Origin: Solea solea
Lineage: Eukaryota; Chordata; Actinopteri; Pleuronectiformes; Soleidae
Length of the DNA: 64,000 bases
Assembly: GCF_958295425.1 (NCBI RefSeq)
Contig: NC_081142.1
Location: 20,480,530-20,544,529, forward strand
Direction: 5' to 3'
Under the pieces are notes generated by a model. The model was not told the origin of the DNA. It saw nothing but the letters and a program-made list of their open reading frames with translations, and searched no databases. Positions 53,128-64,000 of the stretch are shown here, piece after piece; position 1 is the stretch's first letter; each line of letters begins with the position of its first letter. The position numbers and the translations under genes were made by a program.

Positions 53128-53762
53128 CATGAAAGAAATGATGGCGTAAGGTTTAGAGGATATTCGTAATTCAGACGTTCGTATAGAGATAAACCTCTCA
53201 TGCAAAGGTCTGGAACATTATAATACCTCACCAGTGGCCTTTTGAGCCAGTGTCATATATCTTTCTGTCAAAACTATGTCAAGTCAAAAAATAAAAAAAG
53301 GCCTACACAACATGGACATTTTCGATTTATGTTCTTCTTCCCATATTTTCTCCCTGTGTGTGTGTGTGTGTCACTCGGGTCCAAATGCTCGGATGGGATT
53401 GGCACAGTGTTGTGTCACACATGCTGATTAACAGGACTCGGTCTGAATATCTATAAAGCCATAGGCACAGCCAAGGAAAACCAGCTTAAGTTCAAATACA
53501 AATACTCCATGAAAATGTGTGAATAATCAGTGCATTACCGCTTATAAAATAGGGTCTGAATAGAACAGCATGGGTTCGGAGCCAGACCGTGGTTCAAATG
53601 TGGCTCAAATTTAGTTTTCTGTCACCGTCCTACTGTTTTTTTTTATTTTTTTTTCAATAAAAAGTCATCCAACCACTACACACTGAACTCACACATTACA
53701 ATAGTGTCGTGATTAGATCCATATATTTTGTGACTCAATAAGTGTTTTGGTTGAAAGCTTCA

Positions 53763-53811
<49 letters not shown>

Positions 53812-54853
53812 GAATACACATTTAACATTTCAAAGGCAATCTTGAAATTCTAATTAAAGTCTTGTCGACTGAGAACTTAGCCTAACAATGTAAATGACAT
53901 TGGTCTCCAGTGAGTGTGTGTGGTTTTCACTGATAAGTCAATAGATTCCCCTCCACTTATTCTGCTCCACCCTGTTCAATTACAGATGGCAGAGAAATTG
54001 ATACATACTGTTTGTGTTAGGGAAGAGTTCTTTACCCATTTATATGGTTATTGTCATTTTGCTCTGAATATTTATGACACAAAGCCATAGCTACTTCTTC
54101 TTCCCTTCCTTCTAATTCTCATCTTAAGTGTTTAGTGTCACAGGCAGACCTCACAGTGAGCAGGAACGCTCGTCTTTTAAACTGTACATGACCTTGGAGT
54201 GTCCTTAATCAAGCTAGTGAATCTCTGGTGCTCTTTTCTGCCATCGACCATGACCTTCGACTGACACGTGGAAAAAAATAAGCCGAGACAATTCCTGGGG
54301 AAGGAGTGGCAACATCCCGACAACTAATCTCGTGCCATCTCTCCATTTGATATTTCAGCCAAATCTATATATCCATGAATAAATGCACCATAAAATCAAG
54401 TATATAAGACAGGACGTTCTGATGCCAACAGATGGATGCAAATACAGCCTAAAGGGAAATTTAACGGAGTGTTTTTTGTTCATTTGCTGTTGTTGTTGTT
54501 TTTTTTTCAAGTGGGCTGGACTTAATTACCAGTAACAGATGAGATTTAAATATATTGTTAAAAATTGGACTTTGTAATGAACTGGCAAATGTGGTTTTGG
54601 CTGAAGTTCTAAAGGAGAGTGAAACAGTCAGATTAGACTTGCAACATGGCTGGAGATGGGTGAGGACTGCACAGTGAACCCAAGGTACAGTTAAACATGG
54701 ATTATTGGACAGCAAATGCAAATGTTTGTGCTAAAAGTTTGCATTAAACAACTCTCATGTGGAGGATACACATGAGAACCACTGCAACTTGTTTTGCTAA
54801 TCAAACTAAAGACATCCCTTCATCTGTTAAAAATCAGAAAACAATTTATAAAT
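53128..54853. other. Gene-free stretch with CA microsatellite
   Basis: No gene recognised. The only clear features are a TG tract near 53357 and the CA tract at 53764-53808. Confidence 0.5.
53764..53808. repeat. (CA)n microsatellite
   Basis: About 22 uninterrupted CA units. Confidence 0.97.
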
Positions 54854-55144
54854 TAGGGCTTCTTAATCGATTGCTAAATTGATTGTCAACTAATTTGATA
54901 AGTGATTAATCGCTTTGAGTGTTTTCTAAAGAATTAAAACCAGTTTCTGTGACTTTTCAGCTTCTTAAATGTGAATATTGTCTGGCTTCTTTGCACCATA
55001 TGACAAAGAAACCATCAAAACTGAATTGTGTTTTGGTCTGTGGTCAAAACAAGACATTTGAGAACATCGTCAAACACTGATTAATATTTTTACACATTTT
55101 ATGGACCAAACGATCCATATAAATAATCGTTAGTTGCAGCCCTA
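54854..55144 (-). mobile_element. TAGAGCTG-type hAT MITE, copy 2 (reverse), with 8-bp target duplication
   Basis: It runs from TAGGGCTTCTTAATCG to GTTAGTTGCAGCCCTA. Flanks TTATAAAT and TTATGAAT match at 7 of 8. It is the reverse-complement orientation of copy 1 and shares the internal CAAAACAAGACATTTGAGAA segment. Confidence 0.85.
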
Positions 55145-58100
55145 TTATGAATGTAAACATGGTCATTTAAATCCATGAATCTCATTGCAACGATCTCACT
55201 GACTCTATTCTCATTTCTCTACCCACCAAGTAGTCAGGGGGTCAGAGGGGGAAATTTAAGATTTAAGGTGTTATTGGCTGGCATTATGAAACAAGGAAAA
55301 ACACAAAAACAAGTATCTACCTTCATGGTAAGTTCCTGGCCAAACGAAAGCATACAGAAATATCTACTTCTACTGCAGTTCAAGCAGTATATTAATCTGT
55401 ATATATTTGTGAGATGCACGTGTTGAAATTGCAAAGAGAATACATTTCCAAGATTGAATATGCAGTTGAGAAATGATAGCTGCTGTTGTTACACTGCCAT
55501 CATGAACTATGGGGCAATATTACACGTTTTCCTGCAAAAAAGATGTCTGAAGAGGTCTTCAGTACTTGGGAATACTGCTGAACTGTAATGTAAGCATACA
55601 GCAAACAAGTTTTGCTGTGGTTAGTTAAGCTACAAAACATGCTAAAAATTTAAGATTGTAAGATTAGTTTTCCTTGGTTAATCTGAGACTCTCAAAGAGC
55701 CCTCCAGAACCTTCCCAACATTCAGTACCAATCAGCTCATCTGTTTAGTAAAGCAATCATGTGTAGAATCGAGCATCACCTCAAGATACAAATTTGCACA
55801 CAACTTCTTCTCCATGCATGAGTGGTTCTTTTGAGGGTGCAACGGGTAACTCATCTGTTTACTCAAATGAAAAAAAGAAATACACAATATTAAAGAAGTT
55901 GAAATTAAAGTTACAGGCTACCGTGGCTCTGATGTCTGCTCTCAGTGTTGCTGAATAACTTTTGCATGGCAGAATAGAGTCATGTTTTTCCTATTAAACT
56001 GATTTTTTTTTTTTTTTTCCTCAGTGAAAGCTACAAACTTAAATCTGTTTCTGTATTAAAGTGTCACTGTCGAACATAAATCACCGTGTGCCGCAGTGAC
56101 AATGCACACAAAGCTACGAGGAGCTTGTGCTTTTGCAATAAACGTGACAAGAACTGTGCTCTGTGCTTTGGAAAGAGATCTGACTATTTCCTGTTGCATT
56201 TAATACAAATATGAGGATCATCAATCAGAATGGGAGTCATGTAGCAGACAGGAGCTCACTTCTCGGTTGGAAGTGAAACAACCTTCAGGCTGCAGGTTTT
56301 CTAAGAAAGCTTTGCTGTGTTCAGCAATAATTCTGGAGCAATAGGCTTTTTTTTTTCTTAGATACCCTGGTACCTTGAAAATAGTACTCCATTATCAAGC
56401 ATGACTCACAAGCAGGCACACCTGCAAAAAAAAAAATAGAGAGAGCGACCACAGTAATTAGGTATGTATAATTGTGTGCTTTTTAGTGGGCTGTTACTGA
56501 AATAAATCTTTGCTATCAAAATTCCTGTAAACATAGTAATTGCCGTATCTGACGAGAGCTTCCTTTGAAGGACCGGACCTGCTTATTAAAACAGTGCACA
56601 TCGAATGTTAAAGTGGTCACACTGATGTTCCCATGGACACTTCCTGCCTGGCTGCATTTTTTCCGAGTCATTACTGCTGTGCTCCTGCAGAGGAGGGTCA
56701 CCAATTCGCAACAGTGAGGTCAACCAGAAAGAAAGGGGAGCTATTTTCAGCCATTGCTGTTGAATATATACAGTATATATTTTTCTCATCATTTCAACTC
56801 TTTATCATGTCTTCCTGGTGAAAAGACTTGGTTTTCCTTACCATTGCGACTATATAGTAGTACAGCACACCTGTTTGTTTAATGATGTATGTCGTCTCTG
56901 AGATTCACATACAAATGTGTTTCAGGGTTTTCGGACAAAAAAGGGAAAGGACGGCACCAGAAATGTGTGTCGGACTGGCTATGGCCAGTGTTTAATTATT
57001 CAAGTGCAAATTGTTGCACAATAACATTGGCTGAGTGCAATTAATGCCTGCCTGCCAACACTGTGTTCCCCAATTACAGACCCCGAGACATCTCCTCAGT
57101 CCTAACCACCAATAATGACACGCGCTCGAGCTAAAAACCTGTGCATACTGATGATGGAGAACTGGACTGTGCAAACACCAGATCTGGCTGGACCAGCATA
57201 CATTATTTGCAAAACAATGGATTCAGTTGGCATAAAGTGACTCTTCCTCTGCTCACGTACAGTAAGGAACATTGGTGACACAGTAATCAGGTCACATTTA
57301 CTTGACTAATTAACACCGTCATTTCCTGAAAGGCGTAAACGCAACCACAACATATGCAAAAGAAATGCATTATTTAAATCTTTGGATCACAACAAAATGG
57401 GAAGTCTTCATGACCATAGTGTGAAATGTGACTTTGAAACCTAGAGTCCAACGGTAGGCGCAACGTGCATACTTAATCTCCACTGAGTTCATGATGACAA
57501 ACACCAAGTTAGAGACCGGGAAAATTCAAGCTGTCATTGTCCCCAAAATGTTCCACCTCGCATTTATTTTCCTCTTCTTTCTGAGAAGTTTTGGCACAGT
57601 TCACACGAGGCCTTGACGACCCTGATGTCGACGCCTCTCGACTCTGAATGATTTCCCACCTTTCACAGAATAATAATGAGTTTGGCTGCACCTTACTCCT
57701 CGACTGGCACGGTGCCCCGGAGTAGTGAAGGTTGATCTGGCCACGGTCAAGTCTGTTCACCCAAATTAAAAAGGACAAGGGGGGAAACTAACCATCTTTC
57801 AAAACCTGGAAACTCCATTTATCCAAAGAGATCCAAATGAGATACACTTCGCCCACATAAATAAAGCCAATTTTCACATACTCTTGAATAAAGAAATGGG
57901 AGTTTTTCCAGGCGTGACATAAGTGACCTAGTTCTACGCTTTGCTGGTAATGAGGCTTGTATAAGTACTGGGGGATAGTAATGGCCAGTGTGGGCCAGTG
58001 TGGGACTAATGCCTGGCATGGCAGTGTTTTGGACAGTGGCGGGATCAGCACTCGCTGCCTCTGCTCTGAGATATTGCATTGACCTCTGCAGCCGGCTCCC

Positions 58101-59554
58101 CGAGATTACCTTGACATCTGTTGGGTAGGTTTCAAAAAGCTAATTAATCCCTGCTGACCTGAAGTTTGGCCGTGTGCTCCCAAAAGCAGCTCTAGTCTCG
58201 GGGTAAAGACCCATTTTAGGTGAGCCAACAGCTCCAGTTGGAAAACGGTGTGAAAGCTCTAGGTTTTTGACTGGTTTGGTGTTCTTTCGCACGTGTATTC
58301 GCACACACATGTATATAGGCTACATATGCACATGTAAAATGTTGTTGGTGAGCGATTGACTGATGCCCACAACTCTTGCATTAGCAAGTATGATTCTCTC
58401 AGCTTTGTTTCATGGATTCCTCCTCCAGCCCACTGGGTTATGCAGATAGTTCCCACCAAGAGGCAACATTATTATTATTCATGAATATTGTTATGTGAAA
58501 AAAAAAAAAAAAAAAGAAGAGAGAGAATTAATAACTAAACAGCCAATACATTTGGCAATGTCACCCCGGAAAAAGTGCTACAGGGCCCCTGATGGAGCAT
58601 GTCATTTTTCTCCCATGACATTTGTAATTGTTAGAGTCCGGAAAAACAATACTGAGGGCCTCAACAATATTGTGGGATGTCCTCAAGGGAAAGGGATCTG
58701 CCCCCGTGGAGGAATAGTAACTGCAGGTCCGGAAAAGTGGGAATTCTCGGTGATATTTGCAAATGTATTGCTCTAGTTCTCAAGCAGGTGAAGAGAGCCA
58801 TGGGCAAAATGAGGTTTATCTGAGCAATGTTTGCGAGGTATTCTGAGGGGACTGGATAACCCTTCCCGTTTGTCATCACACAGATGGGTGTGCTCAGCTG
58901 CGGTGCCCAGGGAAATTACTAGGTTCTTGTCTACATACAAAATCCAGCTCGGAAATGGGATGGGTCCACGGGCAAACGTGTCAGTTTTTCTTCTCTTTGT
59001 GTGATGGGAGGAAAATGTGGTTTTGGTGCCAGTGAAGTTCAGACAAAGAGCAAATATGAATACATTCTCAAAGCCTTTGCTCTATGTTCACGTGAACAGC
59101 CTTGTTTGCATAAAAGCTTGTTTTCCCCCCGCTTGCTATTTAAAATATACCTGTGAAAAAAAAATCTAATTACAATCATTACTGGTTTAATTAAAACAAC
59201 ATCTGCAAATGGAACAAAACAAATTGAAATGTAGCACAAAAACTAATTAATTTGGGAGGGAAAAAAGTAAATATCTAATGTTGAGGCACAGAGACGAGTT
59301 TTTATAGGTTTAATCAATGTCATCAGTTGAACTTTTGTAACATATATAAAGGCTTTGTCTATGATTATTCAACAGTGAGCGCCACACTGAGAATATAGCC
59401 ATGACCTTTTATTTTTAATATCATGAGCACAATCACAAAATAGAGGAATACTGCACAAAAGTATTGCACTTTAGATTGTGTGCCATTTATTTTTATTTTA
59501 AAAGTTGAGGTCCAACACAGTCACTAAATACAGTATAGTAAATACAAACTTGTT
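55145..59554. other. Gene-free stretch
   Basis: No gene or named repeat recognised. AT-rich segments with several TAATTA motifs occur near 56970-57050 and 59160-59260 and could be homeodomain-binding enhancer sequence. This is speculative. Confidence 0.45.
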
Positions 59555-59805
59555 GCTACAAGCTGTCAACTTATTTAATTAAGTCGCTTAAAGTGCTTAA
59601 ATCAGTTTCAGCCTCTCAGATATGAATATTTTCTGGTCTCTTTGCTCTATATAACAAAGAAATCATTCAATTAAAATGGAATCATTTGATAAAACCTTTG
59701 AGAACGTTATCATTTCCTGGTTTGAGAGACACTGATCAACCTTTTCTGACATTTTATGGATCAAGCGATTACTCGTCGAATCAAGAAAATAATCAACAGA
59801 TTCAT
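59555..59805 (-). mobile_element. TAGAGCTG-type hAT MITE, copy 3 (degraded ends)
   Basis: Internal segments (CAGTTTCAGCCTCTCAGATA, TTTTCTGGTCTCTTTGCTC, ACATTTTATGGATCAAGCGA) match copy 2 in order, but both terminal TAGAGCTG motifs are lost. It lies just before copy 4 in the opposite orientation. Confidence 0.65.
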
Positions 59806-59891
59806 TTAAATTTAAATAGCAATATTTGCTCAAATGAATTGGTCATTTTTGGGATGATGATTTGGTGCTTTGAAGTGGTGTGCCAACAGTT

Positions 59892-60233
59892 TAGAGCTGC
59901 AACTAACATGCAACTAAATACTCCATTGATTATTTTCACGATTAATGCAGTTAATGCAGAAAACGTTAAAAATATTTGATCAGTGTTTGGTCAAAGCTGG
60001 AAATGATGACGCTCTCAAATGTCTTGTTTTGTCCACAGACCACAAATGGTTGAGTTTTAATGATTTCTTTGTCATGTGGAGCAAAGGAACTAAGAAAATA
60101 TTCACATTTAAGAAGCTGAAACAATAGGAAATCTTGCTTTAATCATGAAAAAAGCTTCAAACCGATCGACGATCAAAATAGTTGACGATTAATTTAGCAA
60201 TCGATTCATAATCGTGTAATTGTTTCAGCTCTA
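59892..60233 (+). mobile_element. TAGAGCTG-type hAT MITE, copy 4, with 8-bp target duplication
   Basis: It starts TAGAGCTGCAACTAAC and ends GTTTCAGCTCTA. Flanks CAACAGTT and CAAGAGTT match at 7 of 8. The interior is close to copy 1 (CTCAAATGTCTTGTTTTGTCC, AAAAAAGCTTCAAACC). Confidence 0.85.
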
Positions 60234-62052
60234 CAAGAGTTTCAGCCTCTGTCTCTCTTGCTCTCTAACTTAAATCAGTGGATATTTAACATGTATAATG
60301 TCTTCACAGTCTGTTTTTGCCGTCCTCTCATCACGTAAGAATTCTCTGCTGCTGCTTAGAGCTGACATACTTTCCGCTTCAATTTCAGCGAGTGACATAC
60401 GCGCAGAGATGAATTAAAAAGTAGTTTGGGAAACTTTTGCAACCGTGCTCTACAAGATTTTGATTCGGGATTGTAGTAGTTGTCTCAAAAGTTAAAAGAT
60501 CTCTGTTGTACATACTTTCCTCTCCTTTAAGGAATTAAAAGTGAACAGGGATTGAACACGAGGACTTTATGCCATTTCTGCTCTGGATTTTGAACCCTCC
60601 TCACTGTGCCATCTCACTTGGCTCCTGGCCTCTATGTCTCCATCAATTCCTCCCTCCCACCCTCCATTTGTCCATTCGTCTCCGTGGATGCACGAGGAGA
60701 GGACCCCTGCTTCTGTTCTGAGGTCTCCTGGGAGCCGCCCAAACACTCGCTCATTCCTCATCCACTTCTCCCTCACAGCAAGTTGCAAGTGATATCACTT
60801 GTCCTTGTGGACATGGGTCTATTTTTTGCTCTCTGAGGAACACACCGGGGGAGGAAGTAATTGCAGCGGAGGATGACATCCACTGACATCCACGGGCTCT
60901 AATAATGACATGGAAATATGCTGCGTGTCACTCGCGATCGCACTTGTGTGGCAGCAACACGGCACCCTGGAGAAACGGTCAAGGAGCAGAAGTGTCAGTG
61001 ATTAGAGTGGAGAGAGTCTTGTAAAGGTGTCACACGGTTAACACGGGCCCCGAAATCTATCTGCTACCGCCATGGACAGGGTCACATTGCCCGCTGCTAC
61101 TTGTCTGACAAGAATACAAGTCTGACGTCCTTCAGTGAGACATGAAATATCGCCAGCACCTGGTTTGACAATTATGAAATCCTGAAAGTTAGAAAGTATT
61201 TTTCGCATCATCAGCAGCAGTAATAGCCCATAGTTGTCCGTGCTATTGTTGTTTCTTGTGTAATCACAGTGTGGCTACAAGGTTAGGTCTAAAAAAGGAG
61301 GAAGAAGGCTTGGAATTACAAGGAAAATAGAGGAACGTCGATTCTCTCCCTCTCTCTCCCCCCAGTGGCTTTCTTTGTTAACACTGTGCTGATGATACAA
61401 ACACCATTTGCGACAAGTAAAATGTGGGGTTAATGTATCATGAAAAGCACCGGATTCAGCATTTCTCATAATCCTTTTTCAGATTTTATGGATGAGCAGA
61501 CTATTACACTACATTACCAAAAAAGGGGGAGGATGTTTCCCCTCATCCATGCAAGAAACTATTAACTATAAATCCACTATGGTGACCTTTGTGGATGTTT
61601 GTGGCAAACGGGAGCGCCGGACCATCGCGTAATGTTCCGGAATTCCTCAGGAGAGAAACAAGAAAATTGTTTATTTTTATCACGTGAACGTTTGATGCAT
61701 TACTTTACTTTAATATATGTGTGCCAGGACAGTAAACAGAGGATTTTATACATTATTTAAGAGCACTAGAGACATTCCGCTCCCAAAAATGTCCTTGATT
61801 TAATCCACTGCAATTTAATCTTTCCGGGGTCTTAAAGACATGGCCACAAATGATAATGAAAAATATCAATTGCAGTCCTACGAGAACTTACACGCGACTT
61901 TTTACAATATTTAATATTTAATGTCTCTACTCGCAGTCCGCAGTAAGGCATGAAATTATAATGATTAAACATCAGGAAAAATACAAGATACAATAAAAGA
62001 ATAATACATTCTCCCTAAGATGTTAGCAATTAAGGGAAAAAATGATTAGTTT
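60234..62052. other. Gene-free stretch
   Basis: I see no exon, RNA gene or named repeat here. Confidence 0.5.
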
Positions 62053-62257
62053 CAATGCGTGGTGCGAGGACCACCAGTGGTACGCGAGTTTATACCAGGT
62101 TATGTGATCAGAGTGGAGCTGAGAAATTTTGAGTGTGTAGAAAATGTACAACGGAGCATTAGGGCAACATTGAGTAGATATTGAGAGATAATCTCACTAT
62201 ACCAGTGGTCAATATTTCATCAGGTGGTACTTGGTATAAAAGGTTTGAGAACCACTG
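62053..62257. mobile_element. hAT-type MITE fragment related to the 10527 element
   Basis: It contains GACCACCAGTGGTACGCGAG and ends GGTTTGAGAACCACTG, the same hAT terminus family as at 10527-10855. The left end is degraded (CAATGCGTGGTGCGAGG) and no target duplication could be read. Confidence 0.6.
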
Positions 62258-63694
62258 GTCTAATCAATTTAGCACACCTACATATGACAAGGCCAACAAA
62301 GAAAACTGAAAAGGAAAAGCAGGAATATGTAAGAGTAAACAGTAAATAGCTTGATAAAATAGCTCTGAGATAAAGAAATATGTGGAGATAATGGCCCAAG
62401 AGACGCTACATACTTTCAGAAATGTAAATGTAAAAAAATGTCACTGAAACGGCAACGTCTGTTGAACTGCACAAACTGCGGTTGTTGCCAGTGGCAACTA
62501 CAGTGTGTCACGATAGTTCCTGCTGACAGATTAATATTGTAATAGAAATGTGTCTCACTTTCTCATCCTTTGATGCCACACAAAGGGTTTTTAGCAGGGT
62601 GCAATTAGCGTTAATGTCCAGTCACCTTACAGTTCTTAAAAAAATCACCATATTATAGTACAGGAATAGTATAGTATAAGGAGATATAGAGTGTAATTAT
62701 GGTGTAATGTGTGTTGAATGATGCACAAACACCATGTACGCAAAGCTGGGTGGCAGGTGGGCGAGGAGTATTATTGTTGTTTAAACAGAACATTGCAAAG
62801 TTACTGCAGATAATTGCATGTGTTTTCAAGAAATGATTTGATTACTCACAATTTACTGTTACCGTACTGAACTGAGGGCAGGTTGTTGCATTGTAATTTA
62901 GTGGGAATTTAAAAATTTGACTTCAATATATAATTACTAAATGGACATAAAATAGTTAAGTTACAAAACTTAATTTTATTCATGTTGAGTGTGAGTTGGG
63001 GTTTACAGTGATTTACCGAGTACTGATTCACATCAAATAATTTCTGTTAAATATCAACCCCTGAAGGCACAATCTGAGTGTAACGGTCTGGGCACAGAAA
63101 ATCAAGAACCTGTCCAATTCTAGCTTTGAGCCACAGCTGCAGCTCAGGTCAAGAGAGAACAGACCAATCTCAGCAGTGTTCCCGTTTTTGAATTCCACCC
63201 AACTGTTGCCGGCAGTAAAAATAAGTAGCACTGAGTTCCCCTGATGCTCAGCCTGGTCACTGCTCATTTTCCCAGACAACTGGCAAGCAGTTTAATGCAA
63301 TGTAAATAACCATTAATATACTCAAACACCCAGCCATGATGTATAATGTTGTATAATATATATAATGTTGTTTTGATGCATAAAACAGTCAAAGTGGAGC
63401 AGAATTAAAATATAAAGTTAAATATGATGCAGACTATGTCCATCTCCACCTGCCACCGTGCGCCTTTCAAATGCTACTCGCCGTCACCTCCTTTGTTTCT
63501 CAATGGGATCGTAATTTACAAAATGGATGTCACGCTCTCTTGAACAAGACCTGAGACTAGAGATTGAGACTATAAACCTTTCAGGACGATGTTTACTGAG
63601 GTCATAAATCAGGTGAAAAGTAGGATTGTTTTCTTATAAACTCAAACATGCAATCTGACTTTTATCCCCACGCCCCCTCCAATCGCCATTCCAG

Positions 63695-63809
63695 AAAATA
63701 AAAGTTTAATGCAGTGGCATCACTTTCTTTCTGGGCCTGAAGACGAGGCCAAGGACAGCCCTCTGCAACCTCACCTCACCAACTTCCATCAGGAGGAACG
63801 CACTGCGGA
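63695..63809 (+). other. Weak candidate exon at right end of window
   Basis: A pyrimidine-rich acceptor (CCCCCTCCAATCGCCATTCCAG) precedes a 115-base segment that ends at a strong donor match (GA|GTAAGT at 63810). One frame is open throughout and reads HHFLSGPEDEAKDSPLQP... then HLTNFHQEERTA. I recognise no protein family, and such combinations occur by chance in 32 kb of flank. Confidence 0.2.
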
Positions 63810-64000
63810 GTAAGTAAACAGTGTTTAATTAGCTTCATCTGAACCAGCAGCAGCACAGGATTGTGCATCAGCAGTTACACAAACATTGACATTGGCTGGA
63901 TAATAAACAATAGCAAGTGCCACAGGGCAGCTCTCCGTCATGTTTTGTTTTTTTTAATTGCACCTTATCAATTTTTTTTTTTTTTACAGCCATAGTTTCC

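Overview
The window is teleost fish nuclear DNA and carries the 3' part of one recognisable gene, brinp3, on the plus strand. brinp3 encodes BMP/retinoic acid-inducible neural-specific protein 3, a MACPF-domain protein. The fish assignment rests on three things: a vertebrate BRINP gene with GT-AG introns, low coding density, and several repeat types I know from ray-finned fish. Those repeats include hAT-type MITEs with TAGAGCTG or CAGTGGTTCTCAA ends, tRNA-derived SINEs, and a decayed LINE with a GATG tail. A spiny-rayed (percomorph) fish is likely but not proven.

Layout. Positions 1-10116 hold no exon that I can see and are probably a large intron of brinp3. They contain a decayed LINE 3' end, two MITE-like elements and a dispersed repeat block. 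Positions 10117-31293 hold seven coding exons: 10117-10307, 12627-12817, 18863-18968, 19885-20121, 23810-24032, 29306-29648 and 30523-31293. All six introns are GT-AG. The joined reading frame stays open for 686 complete residues up to a TAA stop. From my recollection that human BRINP3 is 766 residues long, about 80 N-terminal residues (signal peptide and start of the mature chain) must lie upstream of the window. A 3' UTR follows, with a candidate ATTAAA poly(A) signal at 31792. The remaining ~32 kb is gene-poor flank with microsatellites, SINEs and DNA-transposon remnants. One weak candidate exon sits at the far right, at 63695-63809.

The repeats are the richest part of the window. At least seven non-autonomous hAT-like insertions can be delimited, six of them with an 8-bp target-site duplication that I could read (6/8 or 7/8 identical). 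One element is flanked by TTAA (piggyBac-like). One element is bounded by inverted arrays of an AATAAAGTCGTAATATTACGAG-like unit and carries a 41-residue transposase/integrase-like relic. I see no CRISPR array, operon, rRNA or functional tRNA gene, and nothing that looks like a new multi-gene system. The best leads are the inverted-array element at about 37.57-38.19 kb, a perfect 16-bp stem-loop at 22335-22377, and an orphan 126-codon reading frame at 23202-23582.
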